The notes under the pieces: generated by a model
What the model was told of the DNA's origin: nothing
Databases searched by the model: none
What the model saw: only the letters and a program-made list of their open reading frames with translations
In this document: positions 17,755-24,546 of the stretch, piece after piece
Layout of the letters: each line of letters opens with the position of its first letter
How positions within the stretch are numbered: the first letter of the stretch is position 1
Virus record (IMG/VR): IMGVR_UViG_3300034117_000713
Coordinates: 1 to 64,000 of that record
DNA from: a virus
Strand: one strand, 5' to 3'
DNA length: 64,000 nt
Made by a program: the position numbers and the translations under genes

Positions 17755-17932
17755 ACTACAAGCTGCATTTGATGCATACATGGCCGAAGATGCAAAGTTT
17801 ACAGCAGGTAACAGTGCTGCTGGTACTCGTGCTCGCAAGGCATTAGGTGAAATGAGCAAGGCTGTAAAGGCTCGCCGTAACGAAATTACTGCTGAAAAGA
17901 ATGCTCGCAAGGAAGCCAAGGCGGCAAAGTAA
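17738..17932 (+). CDS. Small histone-H1-like basic protein
   Basis: 64 aa. The ATG at 17738 follows an AAGGA site. A longer frame from 17666 exists but has no ribosome-binding site and would overlap the upstream gene by 89 nt. The sequence MSTQNELQAAFDAYMAED followed by AAGTRARKALGEMSKAVKAR and a Lys/Ala-rich tail resembles small histone-like proteins common in T4-like marine phages. It should bind DNA or coat nucleic acid, though this is inferred from composition. It ends directly against the TTG start of the nuclease gene. Confidence 0.7.
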   Translation: MSTQNELQAAFDAYMAEDAKFTAGNSAAGTRARKALGEMSKAVKARRNEITAEKNARKEAKAAK

Positions 17933-18364
17933 TTGAACAACTGGACTTATCAGAGTGCTGAAGTCTTAGAATTACCTGAAGACTGTATTGGTTTTGTTTA
18001 TTGCATTACTAATACAGTCACAGGTCGCCGTTATATCGGCAAAAAGTTAGCAAAATTTAGTAAAACGACCTACAAGACTGTAAAGTTAAAGAACGGCACC
18101 AAGAAGAAAAAGAAAATTAGAAGTAAAATTGACAGCGACTGGCAGGAATACTACGGATCCAGCGTTGAACTATCTAAAGACATAGACGCTTTAGGCAAAG
18201 ACAAATTCACCCGCGAAATATTACATTACTGTAAAAGCAAAGCAGAAACATCTTACGTTGAGGCCCGAGAACAATTCGACCGCAAAGTATTAGAATCCGA
18301 CGAATATTACAATGGACAAATTTCTGTCCGTGTACATGGCTCACACATTAAATCCAAACTTTAA
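17933..18364 (+). CDS. GIY-YIG-like endonuclease, TTG start
   Basis: 143 aa. GFVYCITNTVTGRRYIGKK (about residues 18-36) matches the first two strands of GIY-YIG nucleases, followed by the basic stretch KLKNGTKKKKKIRSK, a YYGSS turn, and a helix KFTREILHYCKSKAETSYVE with a glutamate in the expected metal-site position. It starts with TTG directly after the preceding TAA; no in-frame ATG exists before the motif, so the TTG is the only workable start. Such genes are found as free-standing homing-type or DNA-repair nucleases in T4-like phages. It sits next to a large structured non-coding stretch. Confidence 0.7.
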   Translation: MNNWTYQSAEVLELPEDCIGFVYCITNTVTGRRYIGKKLAKFSKTTYKTVKLKNGTKKKKKIRSKIDSDWQEYYGSSVELSKDIDALGKDKFTREILHYCKSKAETSYVEAREQFDRKVLESDEYYNGQISVRVHGSHIKSKL

Positions 18365-18842
18365 GGCAACTTAATTCAGTTATAGCTCGCACAGGCTAAT
18401 ATCGTGTGCCGAACAGTAGAAACCTGGACATCGTGTCGCAGGAATCCGAAGTCTTACCGCTGAAGTAAGCACTCAATCAGTATCCTAACCGGACCACGAT
18501 CGCAAAATGCCTGCGGTTTGATTGTTTGAATAGAGTTAAAATAAGGCCCAAGGATGGAGTAATAACAGAAACTCCACGCTTTACAAATATGATAGTGTAT
18601 ATTTGTAAGCCGCCGTTGAAATAAGACAGAGCGAGTAGGTATCGGTCAACCGCCTACGCTAGCAGAAATGCTAATAGTTCTAACACTATGTGACTGTGCT
18701 ACTCAGATAATGCAGTTTTTTCTTAGCCCTTGCCTGGGCTAAGTGTGACCGATTAATCTAGATAATATTTAAATGCTACGCATATATCATATAACTAAAT
18801 TGCTTCGAGCGTAAGCGAAGAAGCAAATGAGCGTAAGCTCAT
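18365..18842 (+). ncRNA. Candidate large structured RNA (478-nt gene-free region)
   Basis: No credible ORF lies here. At least eight stems can be drawn on the plus strand: 18453-18457/18465-18469; 18555-18560/18571-18576; 18581-18590/18599-18608 (10 bp perfect); 18630-18639/18653-18660 enclosing 18643-18645/18650-18652; 18660-18664/18669-18673 with a GAAA loop; 18722-18729/18736-18743 (8 bp perfect); 18800-18806/18820-18826 topped by GC-GTAA-GC; and 18826-18832/18837-18843 with a GTAA loop. A pseudoknot is possible: 18430-18435 with 18495-18500 interleaved with 18436-18442 and 18510-18516. Three GNRA-type loops on this strand support plus-strand transcription. It resembles in style the large ornate phage RNAs (GOLLD, ROOL), but I cannot assign it to a class. 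Confidence 0.5.
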
Positions 18843-18850
18843 TATAAATA
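18843..18850 (+). promoter_or_regulatory. T4 late promoter, perfect TATAAATA
   Basis: Exact TATAAATA, 24 nt before the ATG of the 464-aa protein, directly after the last hairpin of the structured region (the hairpin's final T is the first base of the octamer). Confidence 0.75.
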
Positions 18851-18874
18851 TACAATAATATTTCGGAAATAATA

Positions 18875-20269
18875 ATGGATATATCAGCACTTATCAAAAA
18901 ATTAGATGTGATTGAAAGCAATCAAAGAGTTAGTATCTTTGAAAGCCTAGGTTGTGGTGATGCTTACTTTGAAACCTGGGAACGAGAAATACATCCGGTG
19001 CTATGTGAAGTAGCCATGGATCCTGAACAGGTAAAGCAGTTATTCACTTCTATCGAAAAGGGTGCTGGCCGTAGTGCATTAGGTAAGACAGGTGATGCAC
19101 TAAAGGGTGCAAAAGATAAAATTAGTGATGTTTGGTTTAATAAGTTTGGAGGAATGTTACAAAGTAGCAGTCCTGTAGCAGCGTTTGATCAGAAGTTTGA
19201 AGATATTAAATCAAAGATTGCTGCAAAGAATCCGGAACTGGCAGCTAAGTTGGCCAAGTACGGAGAGTTTGCTAAGAACAATCCTAAGCTACACAAGTTC
19301 TTGTTAGGTATTGCGGGTTCTGCCGCCGCAGCATTAGGAGTTGCTTTAGCAGGCGGTATTGGTGCAGGTGTCCTGGCTGTGGGTACAGGTGCAGGTATTG
19401 CTGCTGGTATTATTAATATTGCTGATCGTTTACTTCAAGGACAGAAAGCCAGTACAGCGATTGGTCGTGGAGCAACAGCAGGCATTGTTGCAGGCATTAC
19501 CGCAGCCGCAATGGCAGGTATTGGTGAGTGGGCAGCTGGCCTGCGTGAAAAATCTATTCCAATTGGTGATACCGGACTCGAACAAATAAGTTACAAGGCA
19601 ACAAGAAAGTTAAGTTCGTTTGGCATGGAACATACTGAGATGACACAGGGATTTAATGTAACTGTTGATGCGGATGCAGCATCGGGAATTAGATCGGCTG
19701 TGAATGCTATGCAAAATGGAGATACTACAGCATTTACTGAACTTCAACGACTTGGAAGATTAGTTCATTCTGCAGATTATAAAGCACAAATGAAAGATAT
19801 TGCAGGTGCTGCAAAAGATATTGCATTAAGCAATGACAGCCTGTTGCAGTGGATCAAAGGTCTAACACAGGCAGCATCGGCTGTTGGCGGTGCCGCAGCA
19901 GGGCAAGCAGCAGCAGGAGTTGGTGAAACTCCGCCAACTGCACCTAAACCAGTAGCAGAGTCCTTAAACAGAGCACAACTAAACGAATTGTTTGGCATCA
20001 CGGGCAACAAAGTAGATGCTAGCAAGTTAGAAAAAGCGTGGACTAAAGCAGGAAGCCCTACGGACAGCGAAGAAATTAAACAGATTTTAGTTGGTGCAGG
20101 AGTTGATAAACAACTGGTAGCAACTGCATTTGCTGATCTAGGAATTGAAGTTAGTTCTACATCAGCAGACCCTACAGGCGAAACGGTAAATATAGAAGAA
20201 TTGTTAGCACAGATTTCAAATTTAAGTGCTGCTGAACAAAAAGAAATTTTAGCTTACGTCCAAGCGTGA
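18875..20269 (+). CDS. Gly/Ala-rich virion protein with membrane-like segments
   Basis: 464 aa. Residues ~1-60 are helical (ALIKKLDVIESNQRVSIFES). Residues ~142-188 are a long Gly/Ala/Leu/Ile stretch (LGIAGSAAAALGVALAGGIG and onward) and ~197-222 a second one (ATAGIVAGITAAAMAGIGEW), both able to span or insert into membranes. The C-terminal part has helical segments RAQLNELFG, EEIKQILVGAG and LLAQISNLSAAEQKEIL. It has its own perfect late promoter, so it is a late, probably structural or internal protein. I do not recognise the family; a role in DNA ejection across the membrane is a guess from composition. Confidence 0.65.
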   Translation: MDISALIKKLDVIESNQRVSIFESLGCGDAYFETWEREIHPVLCEVAMDPEQVKQLFTSIEKGAGRSALGKTGDALKGAKDKISDVWFNKFGGMLQSSSPVAAFDQKFEDIKSKIAAKNPELAAKLAKYGEFAKNNPKLHKFLLGIAGSAAAALGVALAGGIGAGVLAVGTGAGIAAGIINIADRLLQGQKASTAIGRGATAGIVAGITAAAMAGIGEWAAGLREKSIPIGDTGLEQISYKATRKLSSFGMEHTEMTQGFNVTVDADAASGIRSAVNAMQNGDTTAFTELQRLGRLVHSADYKAQMKDIAGAAKDIALSNDSLLQWIKGLTQAASAVGGAAAGQAAAGVGETPPTAPKPVAESLNRAQLNELFGITGNKVDASKLEKAWTKAGSPTDSEEIKQILVGAGVDKQLVATAFADLGIEVSSTSADPTGETVNIEELLAQISNLSAAEQKEILAYVQA

Positions 20270-20282
20270 TCAGGAAAAACAT

Positions 20283-21194
20283 ATGAAAATTATAGAATTA
20301 GTTGAAACTCGTGAACCTATTGAAGAAGGTCCAATTTTAAACAAGTTAGGATCTATGGCAGGCAATGCAGTAGGCACAGTAGCTAAAGGCGTAGGTGCTG
20401 TAGCAGGCGGTGTAGCAGGTGCATGGAATGCTGCCAAGAAAGGATATCAAGCAGGCAAAGCAACTGTAGGTGCCGCAGGAGATACAGCACCGGCAGCAGG
20501 ACCAGCAGCAGGACAAGGTACAACAGCAGCACCTGCCGCAGCAGCAGCAGGCCAACCAAGTGGGCAACCAGCAGCAAACACTCAACCTGCACCAACACAA
20601 GCTGGTCCAACAGCAGGTCAAGGTGCAACAGCAGCTCCGGCAGCAGCGGGTCAAGGCGGAAACGGAGGTGGTGCAGCAACTCAACAGCCAGCAGCAAATC
20701 CGGCTATTGCTTCTTTAAAAGCACAAATTGACAAATTAGATCCTGCAAGCAAAAAACAATTATTAACAACATTGCAAAAAGGTGGGCAAGCAGCGGCACC
20801 TGAAGCACCAGCAGCAGCACCTGAAGCACCAGCAGCAGCACCTGAAGCACCAGCGGCGGCACCTGAAGCACCAGCAGCAGCACCTGAAGCACCAGCAGCA
20901 GCACCTGAAGCACCAGCGGCGGCAGCACCGGCAGCTACTACTCCGCCAGCAGGGCAAGCACCTGCTCCGGCAGCAGATAAACTTTCAACTAAAGATCAAA
21001 ATGCATTGAAAGCTAGATTAAAAGCCAAACAAGGCACCGCAGCAAAGACACAAAGCGGATTTAATCAATATGTACAGGGCGGTGGTGGATCAACAATGGC
21101 AGGTGCTGATGCACAAGGTAATCCTGTATTCAAACAAAATGTTCAACGTGAAAGCGTTGAATTCTACAGTAACTTCTTAGGTAAAATAATTTAA
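20283..21194 (+). CDS. Ala/Pro-rich repeat protein, probable internal virion protein
   Basis: 303 aa, 13 nt after the 464-aa gene and co-transcribed with it. The N-terminus MKIIELVETREPIEEGP is followed by a Gly/Ala/Val amphipathic stretch (about residues 20-60), a long Ala/Gln/Pro/Gly low-complexity region, a helix PAIASLKAQIDKLDPASKKQ, six copies of the heptad APEAPAA (20796-20921) and an ordered-looking end (RESVEFYSNFLGKII). The helix resembles the C-terminal helix of the upstream protein (ISNLSAAEQKEIL), hinting at partnership. No enzymatic motif. The end overlaps the convergent minus-strand gene by 4 nt. Confidence 0.6.
   Translation: MKIIELVETREPIEEGPILNKLGSMAGNAVGTVAKGVGAVAGGVAGAWNAAKKGYQAGKATVGAAGDTAPAAGPAAGQGTTAAPAAAAAGQPSGQPAANTQPAPTQAGPTAGQGATAAPAAAGQGGNGGGAATQQPAANPAIASLKAQIDKLDPASKKQLLTTLQKGGQAAAPEAPAAAPEAPAAAPEAPAAAPEAPAAAPEAPAAAPEAPAAAAPAATTPPAGQAPAPAADKLSTKDQNALKARLKAKQGTAAKTQSGFNQYVQGGGGSTMAGADAQGNPVFKQNVQRESVEFYSNFLGKII
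20796..20921 (+). repeat. In-frame 21-nt tandem repeat, six copies (two 63-nt blocks)
   Basis: Units start at 20796, 20817, 20838, 20859, 20880 and 20901 and encode APEAPAA. Copies 3 and 6 end in gcggcg while the others end in gcagca, so the array is two identical 63-nt blocks. Confidence 0.95.
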
Positions 21195-21409
21195 AAGAAC
21201 GGCAGTCTTGTTTTTTTGGTAGTTTCGAGATTGTCTTTGATAATCCTACCAATTATTTCTAAGTCCTCACCCTCAAGTTCAAAAGCCTCAGATATGGTTA
21301 TGCTACCACGCATAAACCACATCATCTGATAGATCTGATTCTTTAAGGCTTTTGCCTCCTTCTCCATCGACTCACTTAGCTTTTGAATTTCTTCTAAGCT
21401 AAGAGACAA
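21191..21409 (-). CDS. Small protein downstream of gp26, possible tail-assembly chaperone
   Basis: 72 aa, starting at TTG (21409) five bases after the gp26 stop; an in-frame ATG exists only at codon 15 and would remove the conserved-looking LEEIQKLSESM helix. The middle MMWFMRGSITISEAFEL followed by a helical tail is typical of a small protein found after gp26 in marine T4-like phages. In T4 the gene after 26 is 51, a hub-assembly catalyst, so a similar assembly role is inferred from position. It converges on the 303-aa gene with a 4-nt overlap. Confidence 0.6.
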   Translation of the reverse strand: MSLSLEEIQKLSESMEKEAKALKNQIYQMMWFMRGSITISEAFELEGEDLEIIGRIIKDNLETTKKTRLPFF

Positions 21410-21414
21410 AAGCC

Positions 21415-22284
21415 TTAACCGAAAAAATTTGATGGATCGAAGTTCAACGGAACTTCAATTTCTTCGTCAGTAATTCCGATTGCTCGCATTTCGTCAGTAA
21501 CAGCAATCTTTAAAGGTTTAATAGCATTGTGCTCTCTAAGAATATCAATGTGCCCTTTAACTTTATCAAAGATTTCTTTATCTACGTTGTCCATAAACTC
21601 TTGAATATGTTTACGGTCACTAGTGCCACCATTTGATGATTCAATATTAAAGATAGACTCTGTAATAACACCCAGTGTTAACTTGTTAAGTTTAGCAAAA
21701 CTTTCTTTGAAGATTCTAATTTTATCTTCTTCCGCTACACTTTCGTCATTGACAACTTGAATAATTTTTTGAGTTTCAAAAGTCTGCAAAGCACCCTGTG
21801 TCATAGTCTTATAGGTAATAGGACGAACATGTACAATTAAATTTTCATTGATTGGAACAATTGGATCCCAAGCAATATTGTTCATTAACTGATCAACTAC
21901 CAGTCGAAGATCTAGTTCGTACTCATAATCAATTTCAGATCCTAGCTTAATAGGCACACTCATCTTCTCACCATAGGTAGCAATACGAATAGCAATCAGC
22001 AGCACATCCATGTCAATATTAGGAACTGCCCATGCATTCTTAATGTTAGGAACACAGTGCTGAAGTACATCAACAACTGCCTGTCCATTCATCAGTGCAT
22101 CTGGAATTTTTAGTTTTAACTCGTCTTGTGCAGTCATAGAGTACACAGGATACTCACCGTTTTCAGTTTGCTCCAAACTGCCGTTCTCCCAAAACTCTCC
22201 GTTGCTAGGCAAGCGAATATAAATTTTTGGCTGACGCATTTGTGCCATTAACGGGTTTGGTGCAATTTTGTGAGGTGTAACCAT
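21415..22284 (-). CDS. gp26: Baseplate hub subunit gp26-like
   Basis: 289 aa, versus 208 aa for T4 gp26. The N-terminus IYIRLPSNGEFWENGSLE with EYPVYSMTAQDELKLKIPDA and GQAVVDVLQHCVPNIKN is characteristic of the family (similar motifs occur in other phage tail-assembly proteins near the tape measure). The middle has LIVHVRPITYKTMTQG. It is involved in central hub assembly. It is read leftward from a perfect TATAAATA element and diverges from the tape-measure gene; the small 72-aa gene follows it. Confidence 0.8.
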   Translation of the reverse strand: MVTPHKIAPNPLMAQMRQPKIYIRLPSNGEFWENGSLEQTENGEYPVYSMTAQDELKLKIPDALMNGQAVVDVLQHCVPNIKNAWAVPNIDMDVLLIAIRIATYGEKMSVPIKLGSEIDYEYELDLRLVVDQLMNNIAWDPIVPINENLIVHVRPITYKTMTQGALQTFETQKIIQVVNDESVAEEDKIRIFKESFAKLNKLTLGVITESIFNIESSNGGTSDRKHIQEFMDNVDKEIFDKVKGHIDILREHNAIKPLKIAVTDEMRAIGITDEEIEVPLNFDPSNFFG

Positions 22285-22297
22285 GTTTTGATTCTCC

Positions 22298-22305
22298 GAT
22301 AAATA
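22298..22305 (+). promoter_or_regulatory. Late promoter (GATAAATA) for tape measure/portal
   Basis: Plus-strand GATAAATA in the gp26/tape-measure divergent gap, 55 nt before the ATG at 22361. It is paired back-to-back with the minus-strand element at 22327-22334. Confidence 0.55.
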
Positions 22306-22326
22306 ATCTAGTAAAACTCTGTGTAT

Positions 22327-22334
22327 TATTTATA
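22327..22334 (-). promoter_or_regulatory. Late promoter (perfect TATAAATA) for gp26
   Basis: Minus-strand reading is an exact TATAAATA, 42 nt upstream of the gp26 ATG at 22284. The two divergent late elements overlap in their start regions, so the transcripts would be complementary over about 20-30 nt. Confidence 0.7.
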
Positions 22335-22360
22335 TACGCATAGAATCCTGGAAAATAACA

Positions 22361-24544
22361 ATGGCTGACGTAACCGGTAGAATAGGTGATCAAGATGTTG
22401 CACTAGATAATGCAGCCACAGAAGCGACCTTAAAAGACATACTAGCGGCCCTAAAAGGTCAGCAGTCTGCACTTTCAAAGTTATCGGGCACAGCTGGCCA
22501 AGCAGGAGTTAATCCTCAGGCTATTGCCGCAGCTAACAAAGGTTTACAACAAATGGGTCCTGCTGCACAAGCAGGATCAGTGGCAGGTAAGGTCTTAGGC
22601 ACAGCGTTTAGCGGGTTGTCTAAAGGTGCAATGTTATTAGGCGGAGTACTTGGAGATATAGTTGCAGGAGGGGTACAGACTGGAAAGAATCTAATGGACC
22701 TTGCGGGCAAGATGCTCGACGGTAAAGGATCAGTTAGTGATGTATTCGGTGCGTTTAAAGATCTACCTTTTGGTATAGGTGCAGTTGCTGGGTTGTTCCA
22801 AAAATTGGTAGAAATGCAGGAAGCAGAGCTCGAAGCATATCGTCAAATTACCAAAGCAGGAGTGAACTTAGGAGGTGAGTTAGCCGACATTAGATTAACT
22901 GCTTTAGAAATGGGCACATCGTTAGAAGGCTTTGGAAAATTAGTTGGTGAAAATTCTAAATTGTTTGCACAAATGGGCGGCACTGTTAATGACGGTGCTA
23001 AGAACTTTGTTAACTTATCTAAAGATATTCGTAACAGTGATGTAGGTAAAAATCTACGTGCTCTAGGTTATTCTATTGATGACATAAATGGTAGTACTGC
23101 AAATTACTTAAAGATGACTGGTGGTAGAACTGCCGAAGAAATGAAGAACACTAAAGCATTGGCAGCAAGTGCCGGTGCTTATATGACACAGTTAGATATG
23201 CTGGCCAGTATCACTGGTCAGAGTAGAGAGCAACAAGAAAAGGCTTTACAAGAAGCAACAGCAAACGCAGCATACGAATCTTATCTACAGACATTAGACG
23301 AAGAAGGACGTGCGAAAGCCACAGCCGCTATGCAAAACGCTTTAGCTGTTGGTGGTAAAGGTGCAGCAGATGCATTAAAATCTCAGTTAATGGGGTTGCC
23401 TCCAATGACAGAAGCTGCACAAAGTTTCACTGCACTACTGCCTAACGCTGCTAAAGGTGTTGCAGATATGGGCAATGCTGTTAAAGACACTAGTAAAGGT
23501 CTTAAAGATGTAAACAAGTCCTATAGTCAAGCAATGATTGGCAGTGCTCAAGATGCTAAGAATCTTGGCAAAGAACAAATGGCTGCAATGAGTATGACGG
23601 GCGGTGCAAATGCTGAAGCTGCAATGCAGGCACAAAAAAATGCAAATTTATTAAACAGCAAGCAGGTTAGAAGTGCTGAAGATTTTGATAAACTACAACA
23701 AGAGATTGCAACAAGTCAAAAAGCAAGAGAACAAAGTACAGCGGCTCAAGCAGCCGAAACAGAACAGGCATTTAAGAATTTAAGTGCCGAGTTCATGGCC
23801 ACACTAATGCCTGTTATAAAAGAACTAACACCTGTCATACAAGATCTTGCTCAAAAAATGATACAGTTTGCAAAAGAAAATATGCCGGCGATCAAAGCAG
23901 GATTAGAAATGGTTGTTAATTTTGTCAAGGACTTATTCTCTCCAGAGGGTAGAGAAAAAGTTGGCAAGCAGATCGCAGAAGGACTTGGTAAGCTGTTACA
24001 AATGGCTTGGGATAGTTTTAGTTTGTTTGGTAAAAAAAATCAACCCGATGCAGATAGTGCTGCATACAATAGTACTGGATATGATTCTGGTTCGATTCCG
24101 GGTGCAGCCGATGGCGGAATTGTTAAAGCCAAACCAGGCGGCCAGCTAATAAAAGCGGCCGAGGTAGGAAAGAACGAAGCGTTTGTTCCGTTACCCGATG
24201 GTAATAAAATCCCCGTTAATCTGGATATGAAGATGCCGGACTTCAAATCAATTATATCTAATGAATTAAGCTCATTTGCAGCAGCAATGCAACAAATGGA
24301 AACTGAAAAAACTAAGTCATCACCGGGTGAAGACATGTTTGCTAGTATTAAAGAATCGATATTTGGTAAAAGTGAAACCAAAACAGACACAGCAGTTGAT
24401 GCACCTTCTAAAGATTTGTTAACAGAGCTGCAACAGTTAAATAAGCAAACAGCACAAATGCTAGCCTACATGCGTGATAGTACAGATTTCTCCAGAAGAA
24501 ACTTAGATGCTATCAGAGGTCTAAACGGGAATCTATTAATTTAA
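22361..24544 (+). CDS. Tail tape measure protein
   Basis: 727 aa, mostly helical, with a Gly/Ala-rich hydrophobic region near residues 65-150 (KGAMLLGGVLGDIVAGGVQ, GIGAVAGLFQKLVEM), long helices through residues 150-530 and a C-terminal helix QLNKQTAQMLAYMRDS. AADGGIVKAKPGGQLIKAAE with VGKNEAFVPLPDGNKIPV (about residues 575-620) is a motif common in tape-measure C-termini of many tailed phages. It sets tail length and fills the tube; T4's equivalent is gp29. Downstream it abuts the portal gene (2-nt gap), an arrangement seen in marine T4-like phages but not T4. Confidence 0.85.
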   Translation: MADVTGRIGDQDVALDNAATEATLKDILAALKGQQSALSKLSGTAGQAGVNPQAIAAANKGLQQMGPAAQAGSVAGKVLGTAFSGLSKGAMLLGGVLGDIVAGGVQTGKNLMDLAGKMLDGKGSVSDVFGAFKDLPFGIGAVAGLFQKLVEMQEAELEAYRQITKAGVNLGGELADIRLTALEMGTSLEGFGKLVGENSKLFAQMGGTVNDGAKNFVNLSKDIRNSDVGKNLRALGYSIDDINGSTANYLKMTGGRTAEEMKNTKALAASAGAYMTQLDMLASITGQSREQQEKALQEATANAAYESYLQTLDEEGRAKATAAMQNALAVGGKGAADALKSQLMGLPPMTEAAQSFTALLPNAAKGVADMGNAVKDTSKGLKDVNKSYSQAMIGSAQDAKNLGKEQMAAMSMTGGANAEAAMQAQKNANLLNSKQVRSAEDFDKLQQEIATSQKAREQSTAAQAAETEQAFKNLSAEFMATLMPVIKELTPVIQDLAQKMIQFAKENMPAIKAGLEMVVNFVKDLFSPEGREKVGKQIAEGLGKLLQMAWDSFSLFGKKNQPDADSAAYNSTGYDSGSIPGAADGGIVKAKPGGQLIKAAEVGKNEAFVPLPDGNKIPVNLDMKMPDFKSIISNELSSFAAAMQQMETEKTKSSPGEDMFASIKESIFGKSETKTDTAVDAPSKDLLTELQQLNKQTAQMLAYMRDSTDFSRRNLDAIRGLNGNLLI

Positions 24545-24546
24545 TT

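Noticed and set aside
18716-18743. Intrinsic terminator at the 8-bp stem with a T run
   Set aside because: The T run is on the 5' side of the stem, so it does not follow the hairpin on the plus strand; on the minus strand it reads as A.
18365-18842. Group I or group II intron next to the GIY-YIG gene
   Set aside because: Both flanking genes are complete, and I could not find the conserved group I core (P/Q/R/S) or a group II domain V.
18365-18842. tRNA, tmRNA or RNase P RNA
   Set aside because: No T-arm GTTCGA-type sequence, no tmRNA ends and no conserved RNase P core blocks were seen.
20796-20921. CRISPR-like array
   Set aside because: The 21-nt units are directly adjacent without spacers and are in frame with a coding sequence.
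20346-20957. Cys- and Leu-rich open frames over the Ala/Pro-rich gene
   Set aside because: They are shadow frames of the GCA/CAG repeats.
21195-21217. Terminator between the convergent genes (weak AAGA/TCTT stem before a T run)
   Set aside because: The stem is only 4 bp and lies within the coding part of the minus-strand gene.
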